From a virus, in the IMG/VR virus record IMGVR_UViG_3300028581_000288, positions 1-21,173 of that record: a stretch of 21,173 nucleotides of DNA; one strand, written 5' to 3'. Each line of letters opens with the position of its first letter. Position 1 is the stretch's first letter. The position numbers and the translations under genes were made by a program. This document shows, piece by piece, positions 1 through 6,952 of the stretch. Under the pieces are notes generated by a model. That model did no database searches, had not been told where the DNA came from, and saw nothing but the letters and a program-made list of their open reading frames with translations.

Positions 1-14
1 CGTGAAACGGCCAT
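1..14 (-). CDS. Start of a downstream gene cut by the window edge
   Basis: Only the first residues (M-A-V-S) are present. The ATG lies 7 bases after an AGGA sequence and about 23 bases after a T4-type late-promoter-like octamer at 37-44, so this looks like the first gene of a further late transcript. Nothing can be said about its function. Confidence 0.5.
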
Positions 15-36
15 TTTATGTCCTATTAGTTTTTTC

Positions 37-44
37 TATTTATT
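37..44 (-). promoter_or_regulatory. Putative T4-type late promoter (AATAAATA)
   Basis: On the minus strand the octamer reads AATAAATA, one base from the T4 late consensus TATAAATA. It sits in the short gap after the stop of the IPT-like gene and ahead of the gene that leaves the window. The short AT-rich motif could arise by chance; position is the main support. Confidence 0.45.
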
Positions 45-51
45 CTTCTTG

Positions 52-420
52 TCAAGCATATGTTACACCATCTATTCTAGTAGCTATCGATCCATCAGGG
101 TTAATTACATAAACAATATATGAGCCAGCGGTGCTTGCAGCTAACGTTACTCTTAATAACTGTGAGGTCATAAATGATACGCTTGAGGCACCTGTAGTAC
201 CCACAAACACATTTACCCCACTTACAAAATTATTACCATTGATTAAAACGTAACCCCCAGATGAAGCACTAATAGTATTAGAACCATTAGCTGACCATGT
301 AGAGTTAGCCACTACTAGTGTAGTTATTTTTGCCGAGGTAGGAAGCGAGTTTGCTGCTATTTTTTCGGTTGTGACCGATTCATCAGCAAAAGCTTCTGTT
401 ATGTGTCTCGTTAAGGGCAT
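52..420 (-). CDS. Virion structural protein with IPT/TIG-like domain
   Basis: A 122-residue protein. Residues about 1-35 (with TTEKIAANSLP) resemble the N-terminal segments of T4-like structural proteins. Residues about 50-122 read as an Ig-like IPT/TIG beta-sandwich: GGYVLINGNNF, then FVGTTGASSVSF, then an AGSYIVYVINPDG ending. Such domains usually decorate tails, fibres or capsids and may bind glycans or other virion proteins; the exact location here is inferred. The start is coupled to the spanin gene by a TAATG overlap and preceded by AAGGAA. It is the last gene before a new late-promoter-like octamer. No signal peptide is seen. Confidence 0.65.
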   Translation of the reverse strand: MPLTRHITEAFADESVTTEKIAANSLPTSAKITTLVVANSTWSANGSNTISASSGGYVLINGNNFVSGVNVFVGTTGASSVSFMTSQLLRVTLAASTAGSYIVYVINPDGSIATRIDGVTYA

Positions 421-791
421 TACTTTCCTTCTTTTTTAGGCTCGTAATACTCTTTATATTTTATAATAATAGATCTTTGCTGGGCAATAAGAGATCTCAG
501 TTCTGCAATATTGATTGCTAGTTCTTCGTACCCATCATCTGTTAAAGCAAATAAAACTAAATCAGTTCCATCCTCCTTCAATTTCTTCCAAACTTCATCG
601 CTATTTTCTGGAGTGATAATAAACCATTGAGGAGTTTTTAACTGAAGAACTTTTGGTTCAGTGAGATCAAGGCGCGTTCTTTCTACGGCCTTTTTATTGA
701 TAGTAACAGGTTCAACGTTACCTAAATTGAATAGCGAACATCCACTAATTAGGGGGATTGTAAGCAGGATTAATAAGTGACGGACACTCAC
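420..791 (-). CDS. o-spanin (Rz1-like outer-membrane lipoprotein)
   Basis: This is the outer-membrane half of a spanin pair, which fuses or disrupts the outer membrane in the last step of lysis. I place the start at the GTG at 791, because GGAGGG lies 5 bases upstream. This gives a compact lipoprotein signal, MSVRHLLILLTIPLISGC, with lipobox LISGC and lipidated Cys18. A longer reading from ATG 833 lacks a Shine-Dalgarno and adds 14 residues in front of the signal. The mature part of about 105 residues is charged, with a likely helix in the last 45 residues; it is longer than lambda Rz1 and not proline-rich. The first 47 bases overlap the end of the i-spanin gene in another frame, the classical embedded or overlapping Rz/Rz1 layout. 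Confidence 0.8.
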   Translation of the reverse strand: MSVRHLLILLTIPLISGCSLFNLGNVEPVTINKKAVERTRLDLTEPKVLQLKTPQWFIITPENSDEVWKKLKEDGTDLVLFALTDDGYEELAINIAELRSLIAQQRSIIIKYKEYYEPKKEGK

Positions 792-1212
792 GATTTCCCT
801 CCATTGGGTTAGAAGCAGACTTTTCTCTTTCATTTAAAGTAGCACCAGAAGCTAACTCAAAACATCTCATAGCATTTTTAGAGCCTTTGTTAACCAGTTC
901 TTCTACTACTCTTGGATTCTCAGACGCAAATTTACCAAAATCTCTCTTGTTAAATTTTGTGGTAAGAGCAGTTTTATCTTGTTGAAGCTTTGTCTTTTGA
1001 TCTTCTAGCTCTTTATTTTTTTCTTTAATTGTTTCAATATCTTTTTGTTGCTGTTCTAGTAAAGCTTTTTGCTCTTCTATTCCCTCTTTCAAACGCTTGG
1101 CATTCTCTTCTGACATCATAAGATTAGCACGCATATTAGTAACGTACCAGGCAACACCGCCCAGTAACAAAATAATAATTAAGATTACTACTAGCTTAAT
1201 TGCCTGAAACAT
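745..1212 (-). CDS. i-spanin (Rz-like inner-membrane coiled-coil protein)
   Basis: A 155-residue type II membrane protein. Residues 5-24 form one hydrophobic segment (IKLVVILIIILLLGGVAWYV). Residues about 33-88 form a long Glu/Lys/Gln-rich coiled coil (EEQKALLEQQQKDIETIKEK). The C-terminal part has two cysteines (C117, C143) that could form disulfides in the periplasm. This is the expected i-spanin design: inner-membrane anchor and a periplasmic rod that contacts the lipoprotein partner. The partner gene starts inside its 3' end in another frame. Its own start overlaps the preceding gene by 17 bases; only a weak AAGAAG-type ribosome site is present. No holin or endolysin gene is seen beside it. 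Confidence 0.82.
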   Translation of the reverse strand: MFQAIKLVVILIIILLLGGVAWYVTNMRANLMMSEENAKRLKEGIEEQKALLEQQQKDIETIKEKNKELEDQKTKLQQDKTALTTKFNKRDFGKFASENPRVVEELVNKGSKNAMRCFELASGATLNEREKSASNPMEGNRECPSLINPAYNPPN

Positions 1213-1668
1213 ATTTTCTTCTTAGAATGTTTTTTATGTTTTTAAGTCTTGCTTTTCCTTTGGGGGGCTCACCCTGATCCCCTACACCTAACCCGGCTAC
1301 CTGACCCCCGCCTACTGCGTTTGCTATGCCATCTTCTTTTAAGGCTTGAAACAACACCGAAGTAAGCTGTTCATCGTTAAGATGACCGTACTCATTTTCT
1401 TTTAACAAAAGTGCGGTTGCTACTGCAGAGCCTAGCATTGTGCTACCGCCTGGAACTTTAGCAAGTAGCTTTTTAAGATTGCAAGTCAAGCGATCAAAGT
1501 AACCCCACGCGGCTTTTTCTTGAGAGGTTTTTAATTCAGAAGATTTTTTTATTACTTTACCCGACTTGTCTATAATACCAAGTCTATATGCATCCCACTT
1601 TTCAAAAGGAGTAACAATTCTTTTTATGAATTGATAAGTTAAATAAGCGTCAACTACTGGGTTGGCCA

Positions 1669-1669
<1 letters not shown>
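1196..1669 (-). CDS. Conserved T4-like phage protein, function unknown
   Basis: A 157-residue protein. The N-terminal part (FIKRIVTPFEKWDAYRLGII, then an SGKVIKKSS segment) matches, from memory, a family found in many marine T4-like phages and annotated as hypothetical or virion-associated. Residues about 60-75 (NLKKLLAKVPGGST) are followed by an alanine-rich helix. A Gly-rich linker (GGGQVAGLGVGDQGEPP) leads to a basic tail (KGKARLKNIKNILRRKY). No catalytic motif or transmembrane segment is obvious. It is coupled by TAATG to the collagen-like gene upstream and runs 17 bases into the i-spanin gene, so it is expressed late. A role in the virion or its assembly is an inference from context. Confidence 0.6.
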
Positions 1670-2338
<669 letters not shown>

Positions 2339-2355
<17 letters not shown>

Positions 2356-2755
2356 TTTTTATTTCTCTTAGTACATTGACTATGTTAGCATCCATTGGTA
2401 TATCCGAAATATTTATAGTAGCATTTTCAATACCTATTCCTGCTACTTTATCCGGACACACCTCCAACATTACTAAAAAAGGCTTCAAGTACGAATAATA
2501 ATCTTTTAACTTAAAAAACAACAACTTGGTTGCGGCCTGAACCCCAAACAAGTTGTATATAATTATGATATGATTGAGAATAAGTTTTTCTTTTAATTCA
2601 CTAGACTCCTCATACCTGCTAAACAACCTTTTTATATACTTAAACCGATTGAGGTCTTCATAAAATTCAAGCGTATCAAAACAAGATGGATTATCATAAT
2701 GTTTTGCTGCATACAAAAGAAAATTAGTTTCGTCAACTTTATCAAAATCAATCAT
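2339..2755 (-). CDS. DUF7207-type conserved T4-like protein
   Basis: A 138-residue, mostly helical protein. The segments [54 protein letters not shown] and the end [11 protein letters not shown] match a family that I recall as nearly universal in T4-like phages and listed as DUF7207. Its function is unknown. It sits between structural genes, so a late role is likely. No good Shine-Dalgarno precedes the ATG; instead a strong GAAA-loop hairpin ends 7 bases upstream. Its 3' part contains a perfect late-promoter octamer serving the next gene. The stop lies 17 bases inside the collagen-like gene. Confidence 0.75.
2410..2417 (-). promoter_or_regulatory. Putative intragenic T4-type late promoter (TATAAATA)
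   Basis: A perfect TATAAATA on the minus strand, inside the DUF7207-type gene. It lies 55 bases upstream of the collagen-like fibre start, giving a predicted leader of about 50 bases. In this AT-rich sequence one or two chance matches per strand are expected, so location is the argument. Confidence 0.4.
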
Positions 2756-2762
2756 AGGTCAC

Positions 2763-2784
2763 ACTGGCCGCTTTCGCGGCCAGT
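2763..2784 (-). promoter_or_regulatory. Stable intergenic hairpin with GAAA tetraloop, no U-tract
   Basis: The minus-strand RNA forms a perfect 9-bp stem, ACUGGCCGC / GCGGCCAGU, closed by a GAAA tetraloop. It begins 9 bases after the stop of the 280-residue structural gene and ends 7 bases before the DUF7207-type ATG. No run of U follows on this strand, so it is not a standard intrinsic terminator. It may protect the 3' end of the upstream message, pause polymerase, or affect translation of the next gene. Confidence 0.6.
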
Positions 2785-2793
2785 TTAAAAGAA

Positions 2794-3636
2794 TCAAGAA
2801 TCGGGCAGCTGTGAATCGTCTGAACCGTCGCCAGTAATGGAGCCCATGGCTACCAATGTTTCGTAATGAACGCGACCGGCGCGTCCACCTGTACCTTCTC
2901 TTCTCAGAACCCAACCGGCATGTGCGCCTTTGTTCTTACCGCCACCAACTGTAGAACGTGCTGTAGCAGTTTCACCAGTGAATGTATGAACTTCGCCTGT
3001 TGCAGTTGTTCTATCCTCTGCAATATCAGCGTTGGAACCGCCGCTAGTTGTTGAAACAGCAAACGATGTTGAGTTAGAAAACGTAACGTAATAGAAAGCA
3101 TTACCGGTTAGCCCGCCAATTGCTGTATTGCCTGTTGGAACAGTGTAATATACTCTATCACCTGCTAAGAAAATGCTGTTAGCAGTAGCCAGTAAAATAA
3201 CATTATTTGTGTTGCTAACTCCATTAGTATTTGCTACAACGTTTTGTGCTGTTGGAGCTGCTATAGCTACAGAGGGGCTAGACTCATACGATGTACCAAC
3301 TTGATTGGCGTTAACTGAAGAGATTCTTCCTGTAGCGCCTTTAGTTGTATTTGCAGTAGCACCCGATCCTCCACCTCCGGATAGTGTTACTGCAGCGTTA
3401 GCAGAATAACCTGAACCAGCAAAGGTAACTGTATAAGAAATAACTCCACCGCTGGAAACACCAGCCTCTGTTGCATCTACACCAAACATTCCTACTTTTT
3501 GCCCGGTAACAAACGAATTAACCGTTGAATTACCGTATAGATTGTCTCTATTGGTAGAGTTTGCTGCTAATTTAACCGACGTAGGAGCCCAAAGAACTGC
3601 ATTTGAGCTAGCGTCAGAAGTTCCCCATTGTGCCAT
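2794..3636 (-). CDS. Virion structural protein of marine T4-like phages
   Basis: A 280-residue protein rich in Gly, Ser, Thr, Ala, Asn and Val, the usual make-up of beta-structured surface proteins. The start MAQWGTSDASSNAVLWAPTS and the end (GWVLRREGTGGRAGRVHYET, then VAMGSITGDGSDDSQLPDS) match, from memory, structural proteins common in marine T4-like myoviruses. The centre has a Gly-rich repeat-like segment (TFAGSGYSANAAVTLSGGGG) and a beta-rich stretch (VYYTVPTGNTAIGG). A head-decoration, neck or fibre role is inferred. The ATG is preceded by AAGGAG at good spacing, and a late-promoter-like AATAAATA lies about 26 bases upstream. It is followed by a strong hairpin. Confidence 0.7.
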   Translation of the reverse strand: MAQWGTSDASSNAVLWAPTSVKLAANSTNRDNLYGNSTVNSFVTGQKVGMFGVDATEAGVSSGGVISYTVTFAGSGYSANAAVTLSGGGGSGATANTTKGATGRISSVNANQVGTSYESSPSVAIAAPTAQNVVANTNGVSNTNNVILLATANSIFLAGDRVYYTVPTGNTAIGGLTGNAFYYVTFSNSTSFAVSTTSGGSNADIAEDRTTATGEVHTFTGETATARSTVGGGKNKGAHAGWVLRREGTGGRAGRVHYETLVAMGSITGDGSDDSQLPDS

Positions 3637-3661
3637 TTTTACATCTCCTTAAAGTTTATTG

Positions 3662-3669
3662 TATTTATT
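3662..3669 (-). promoter_or_regulatory. Putative T4-type late promoter (AATAAATA)
   Basis: AATAAATA on the minus strand, one base from the late consensus. It overlaps the stop of the 54-residue gene and lies 26 bases before the ATG of the 280-residue structural gene, leaving room for a short leader with AAGGAG. Confidence 0.45.
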
Positions 3670-3829
3670 CTTCTTTAGACATCATATCTTGCATGAACGC
3701 TGAACTCTTGTTTACGAAAATGCTGTCACCTGGTTCTGCTTGCTCCTTTGGTTTAGCTTGCGGAGCTTTCTTTTTTCTATCATATGGAGGAGGCGGCATT
3801 ACCACCTTTTCTTTTATGACGTCTTCCAT
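3665..3829 (-). CDS. Small late protein of 54 residues, unknown
   Basis: A short reading frame that starts at an ATG overlapping the preceding stop (TAATG). The product has a Pro-rich patch (VVMPPPPYDRKKK), a Lys/Gln/Pro linker (APQAKPKEQAEPGDS) and an amphipathic end (IFVNKSSAFMQDMMSKEE). No membrane segment, signal or catalytic motif is seen. It fills exactly the gap between two well-supported genes, and the coupling argues that it is real. Its place at the end of the cluster of putative head-internal proteins suggests a small virion or assembly protein, but this is inference. Confidence 0.65.
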   Translation of the reverse strand: MEDVIKEKVVMPPPPYDRKKKAPQAKPKEQAEPGDSIFVNKSSAFMQDMMSKEE

Positions 3830-4218
3830 TATTTGTTTGCTGTTGCCATTTTATGCACAGCCATAAAATTACTATGAGATTGTGCAATATGTTTATGAAG
3901 CTCATTTCTAGCCTCTGGCTTTAACTTTGACAGCGCATCGTTAACTGCTTTAGCTTGATGAGAATGGACGAATTGTGAACCAGATTTAAACTTCACATCA
4001 GCTCCACCTTTCATTTTATATCCTTCGCGCCCGGCTTTTACTTCACCAGATCCAATTGACTCAGCTTTTTTAAGCTGTACATGGATATGCTGATCGGGCT
4101 CTTCTCCAGAATCCTCACCACCATACTCATGCTCATCATCGTCTGACTTTTTAGCAGCGGGAGGATTCTTACGAGGGCGGCCTCTTCCTTCATCAAGCAA
4201 CTCTTTTAATGTTTTCAT
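3829..4218 (-). CDS. Late phage protein with T4-type capsid-targeting-like N-terminus
   Basis: I start this gene at 4218, where AAGGAG lies 6 bases upstream; the frame is open further 5' but that part lies over the preceding gene. The 129-residue product begins MKTLKELLDEG, which resembles T4 internal-protein capsid-targeting peptides (MKTYQEFIAE) and has an LxE site (L8-D9-E10). It continues with a basic GRPRKNPPAAKK segment, an acidic stretch (SDDDEHEYGGEDSGEE), HIHVQLKKAESIG, and a His-rich C-terminal helix (NELHKHIAQSHSNFMAVHKM). Similar GRPRK-type proteins occur, by recall, in marine T4-like phages without known function. Packaging in the head after prohead proteolysis is my inference. 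It overlaps the 54-residue gene by TAATG. Confidence 0.68.
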   Translation of the reverse strand: MKTLKELLDEGRGRPRKNPPAAKKSDDDEHEYGGEDSGEEPDQHIHVQLKKAESIGSGEVKAGREGYKMKGGADVKFKSGSQFVHSHQAKAVNDALSKLKPEARNELHKHIAQSHSNFMAVHKMATANK

Positions 4219-4228
4219 TCTTCTCTCC

Positions 4229-4876
4229 TTAATGCTTATGGTGCTTGGCTTCGAGAATTTCAAGTTCTGTTGTAGGAACTTTTTTCTCAATACCGTGTTC
4301 AAACATAATATCGTACCAAGCAATAGAGCCGTCTTCTGCAGGATCGGCATGCTGGGTTGTAAGTGTTTTACCTTCACCAAGTTTGGCATGTTTAACATGA
4401 ACCGCACATGAATGCTGTCCCGGAGTATCTTTCTCTTCTCTACGAGTAGTTTGATATGTTGTAGAGCCATACGTAGCGTTAGGGTTCATTGGATTAGAAC
4501 CGGACATAGCGCGCTTGATTGTGTCCCAGAATCCAGCTTTAAGAACTTTCTTACCAGCTTTAACTTCTTCACCCATTGGCATGGTTGGAGAGGTAGGAGT
4601 AGGTGCTGATGGTTTTTTTGGAGTAATAACGATTGGCTCAGAAAGATAGCCACCTTTCTTCTTTGCTCTCATAAGCTTGAAATCATGAGCATCAATTTTT
4701 CCATTTTTATTATGGTCAATTTTATGCTGATTGCCTACTAATTTTTCTGTTACTGCTTTCTCTTCCAGAGGAAGATATTTGTCGTTCTGTGCTTCTTGAA
4801 CTGTACGAGCTTTCTCATTGTTATTCATAACAGTTTGTACTGAGTCAATAAGGCTTTTTGGGATGTTATTAATCAT
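4229..4876 (-). CDS. Late phage protein with a single EF-hand-like loop
   Basis: A 215-residue protein. Residues 54-65 (DHNKNGKIDAHD) form a calcium-loop-like motif: Asp, Asn, Asn at positions 1, 3, 5, Gly at 6, Ile at 8 and Asp at 12, flanked by LVGNQHKI and FKLMRAKKK. Only one such motif is present, as in dockerin- or calerythrin-type loops that need a partner. A Pro/Thr linker follows (PKKPSAPTPTSPTMP), then a KDTPGQ motif at 149-154 shared with the 232-residue protein in this cluster, and an acidic C-terminal module (WYDIMFEHGIEKKVPTTELE) ending in His/Lys. AGGAG precedes the ATG by 6 bases. Calcium binding is a prediction from the loop only; packaging in the virion is inferred from neighbours. 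Confidence 0.65.
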   Translation of the reverse strand: MINNIPKSLIDSVQTVMNNNEKARTVQEAQNDKYLPLEEKAVTEKLVGNQHKIDHNKNGKIDAHDFKLMRAKKKGGYLSEPIVITPKKPSAPTPTSPTMPMGEEVKAGKKVLKAGFWDTIKRAMSGSNPMNPNATYGSTTYQTTRREEKDTPGQHSCAVHVKHAKLGEGKTLTTQHADPAEDGSIAWYDIMFEHGIEKKVPTTELEILEAKHHKH

Positions 4877-4885
4877 TTGAGTCTC

Positions 4886-5548
4886 CTAGTCTTCGTCTAT
4901 GATTTTGTACTTGCGTTGAATTTTTAATCCTCTTGTAACTTTTAAATGATCGTTGTCTAAATCTCTGTCGGGAGGCTCGGCGGTAGCGTCGTAAGGTTTG
5001 CTTGTAAACCTTCTTACCTTCTCGATCTCCATTCTGTCAGCAGGTACTTCTAGACGAGGAACATCTTCTACGTGTTTGCGAATATCTTCTACGTGCTGAT
5101 CTACATAATCGTGCTCTTTTTCAAGATTCATTTTCTTGGCAAAAAATTTAATTTGTTTTGCAAGCAGCTCTGCATCCTGTATGTCTTGAGGTACGGCACG
5201 CTCTTTTGCTTTAACTGTTTTATGAATACCAAATAATTTATCATGTAGTATTACAGACTTTTCAGCCATATTAGCATCTACGTTATCTGGTAAATTTTGC
5301 CCGTATAATTTTTGTGCACTTGGTGACATTTCAAAATGCTGAGTCCTATAGGTTCCAGCGGCAACTTGATCACGCTGATCTTTCTCAACATTCTCTCTAC
5401 CCGATGGTCTAATCTCTACTCCGGTCATAGCTTTTTCACCTAGCATAATTCTTTTAGCCATATCGTAAAGCGACTTATGAGACTCGCCTATTGCGTTACC
5501 TCTTAGAACATCAAGTACTATAGAATTAAGGCTTGTATATTTCATCAT
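4886..5548 (-). CDS. Hypothetical late phage protein, 220 residues
   Basis: I do not recognise this family with confidence. The protein begins MMKYTSLNSIVLDVLRGNAI and has an IxE site (IGES) near residue 20. The middle part is charged and helical (KSLYDMAKRIMLGEKAMTG; QDAELLAKQIKFFAKKMNLE). The C-terminal third is acidic and Pro-poor (HVEDIRKHVEDVPRLEVPAD, then DRDLDNDHLK). No membrane segment, signal or enzyme motif is seen. The ATG overlaps the Dps stop (ATGA). Its start-side sequence and its place between Dps and the EF-hand-like gene fit a packaged or assembly protein, which remains an inference. Confidence 0.6.
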   Translation of the reverse strand: MMKYTSLNSIVLDVLRGNAIGESHKSLYDMAKRIMLGEKAMTGVEIRPSGRENVEKDQRDQVAAGTYRTQHFEMSPSAQKLYGQNLPDNVDANMAEKSVILHDKLFGIHKTVKAKERAVPQDIQDAELLAKQIKFFAKKMNLEKEHDYVDQHVEDIRKHVEDVPRLEVPADRMEIEKVRRFTSKPYDATAEPPDRDLDNDHLKVTRGLKIQRKYKIIDED

Positions 5549-5985
5549 GCACCTGCCGTTATTGATCTGATCATCCAGGCATGCTTTTCATGGGCCTGTA
5601 TACGATCTTGTAAGTAATTAGATATGCCGTACTGCTTTAGTTCTTCAGCTTTTTCATACGCTTTAATTAAAGAGCTCTTTACTGTCTGATTGTCGTTGTA
5701 AAGAGCATTGAACATAATAACAGTTGACGGAACGGACTCGGCGTCTTGTACTTGAGATAGTTCTTTGTATCGTCCAAGCGAGCCTGGTGCCACTTCATTA
5801 ATCGTTCTTATTAGTTCAGCAATGTTATCAACTGACCCATATACCTCTTCATACAAATCACCGAGAAAGGAATGATATTGAGGGAAGTTTTCTCCTACAA
5901 CATTCCAATGATAGAACTGGGCTTTTAAATAAAAAGCAAAAGAGTTCGCTAAAGATATTTTGAGTAGTTGTTTTAATTCATCCAT
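5545..5985 (-). CDS. Dps-like ferritin (DNA protection / ferroxidase)
   Basis: A 146-residue four-helix ferritin-like protein of the Dps family. Counting from the ATG at 5985, His26, His38, Asp53 and Glu57 have the spacing (12, 15, 4) of the four main ferroxidase ligands of E. coli Dps (His51, His63, Asp78, Glu82). The surrounding FYHWNVVGENFPQYH and YGSVDNIAELIRTI are typical. Dps shells oxidise and store iron, use peroxide, and may coat DNA; this copy has no Lys-rich N-terminal tail. A GTG at 5994 would add three residues, but the ATG has better spacing to AAGG. It follows the 88-residue gene by 2 bases and is surrounded by putative head-internal proteins, so it may protect packaged DNA; that is inference. 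Confidence 0.85.
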   Translation of the reverse strand: MDELKQLLKISLANSFAFYLKAQFYHWNVVGENFPQYHSFLGDLYEEVYGSVDNIAELIRTINEVAPGSLGRYKELSQVQDAESVPSTVIMFNALYNDNQTVKSSLIKAYEKAEELKQYGISNYLQDRIQAHEKHAWMIRSITAGA

Positions 5986-5987
5986 AA

Positions 5988-6254
5988 TTACCACGCCTTA
6001 CAAGACCAATATCTCGCTTTAGTTTTTGGACCGGGATCATCACAATTATGTCTTGCTCTAAAACTTCTACGTCTAGCAGGAATATGTTTTTTAATGGTCA
6101 TATTCTTATCACCAAAATTAACTTTAACAACATTGCCTGCTGCATTCTTAACATACACCTTAGACTTCTTAACGTCCCCGGCCATAGGTTTATTAAGGGG
6201 TACTTCTCTACCCTGGTGCGTTGCCTCTTCAAAATATTCTTTAAATTTTAACAT
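5988..6254 (-). CDS. DUF5872-like small basic phage protein
   Basis: An 88-residue basic protein. The pattern GREVPLNKPM, then KVYVKNAAGNVVKVNFGDKN, then FRARHNCDDPG and TKARYWSCK matches a family I recall as DUF5872 (RxSFxARHxC ... YWSC). The conserved His and two Cys could bind a metal or form a disulfide. Function is unknown. The protein begins MLKFKEYFEEA, which resembles the short amphipathic capsid-targeting starts of T4 internal proteins, although the residue before EE is Phe rather than Leu or Ile. It is coupled by TAATG to the gene before it. Its high charge and placement suggest a DNA-associated virion protein, as inference. Confidence 0.7.
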   Translation of the reverse strand: MLKFKEYFEEATHQGREVPLNKPMAGDVKKSKVYVKNAAGNVVKVNFGDKNMTIKKHIPARRRSFRARHNCDDPGPKTKARYWSCKAW

Positions 6255-6952
6255 TATTTACCTTTATGCATGTTAATGTACCAATGGGCAAGTTGCTTTT
6301 GTCTGGGTGAAGCCGAATCAGACGATCTTATTTTTTTAAGTTGAGCAATAGTCTTACCTTTTAATCCGTGTCTAGACATATCGCCTTTATCTTCTGGATT
6401 CTTACCATCCATAAAATTCTCTTCTTGCTGTCTACGTTCCATCTCAGCAATAACAGAAGGATGATGGGCAAATGCACTTCTTGCATGTATGCCAAGATCG
6501 GCAGCAGTATACATTACCCCTAACCCTACTGGGCGATCAATAACAAAGTTCTCATTTAAGCTTTCCTTAACAGATTGTCCAGGAGTATCTTTTTTATATT
6601 TTTTCGTTAGCTTATCTGTTCCCCAATCCCCAGCACCGCCTGTTTCTTTTATTGCTTCTACTTTAGATGCAACAGCTTTACCTACACCTTTTGACTTATA
6701 AAATTTTATTGCACGCTCCATAGCTGCTTCATTAGAGTCAGCCTGTACCTTTAATTTACGTTCAATACGAGCTTGTACGCCTGAGGTTAAAGGATCATGC
6801 ATATGCACTGTTACAACATGAGTATGTTTTAGAGGAGCCTTTTCCTCTTTAATACCCGGTAGCCGTTTTAAAGCAACAGAGTTATTTTCCGGAGCTTTAA
6901 AATTCTCCGGATCTCTACCTATCAACGATTTAAGTTTTTGTAACGTTATCAT
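6254..6952 (-). CDS. Modular late phage protein sharing a domain with the 1172-residue protein
   Basis: A 232-residue protein. Residues 44-99 (VVTVHMHDPLTSGVQARIER, then KVQADSNEAAMERAIKFYKS) are similar to residues 669-727 of the neighbouring giant protein, so the two share a small alpha/beta module. Residues 117-126 carry KKYKKDTPGQ, a motif also seen in the EF-hand-like protein. The C-terminal part has FVIDRPVGLGVMYTAADLGI and SASPRQKQLAHWYINMHKGK; the latter is a recurrent ending in T4-like phage proteins, by recall. No signal or membrane segment is present. The start overlaps the giant gene's stop by 4 bases. Function is unknown; a packaged or scaffold-associated role is inferred. Confidence 0.65.
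   Translation of the reverse strand: MITLQKLKSLIGRDPENFKAPENNSVALKRLPGIKEEKAPLKHTHVVTVHMHDPLTSGVQARIERKLKVQADSNEAAMERAIKFYKSKGVGKAVASKVEAIKETGGAGDWGTDKLTKKYKKDTPGQSVKESLNENFVIDRPVGLGVMYTAADLGIHARSAFAHHPSVIAEMERRQQEENFMDGKNPEDKGDMSRHGLKGKTIAQLKKIRSSDSASPRQKQLAHWYINMHKGK

Noticed and set aside
792-833. Longer o-spanin starting at ATG 833
   Set aside because: No ribosome site there and an atypical charged segment before the signal; the GTG at 791 has GGAGGG and gives a standard lipoprotein signal.
4219-4470. N-terminal 84-residue extension of the 129-residue late protein
   Set aside because: It lies over the EF-hand-like gene in another frame, and the ATG at 4218 has AAGGAG at 6 bases.
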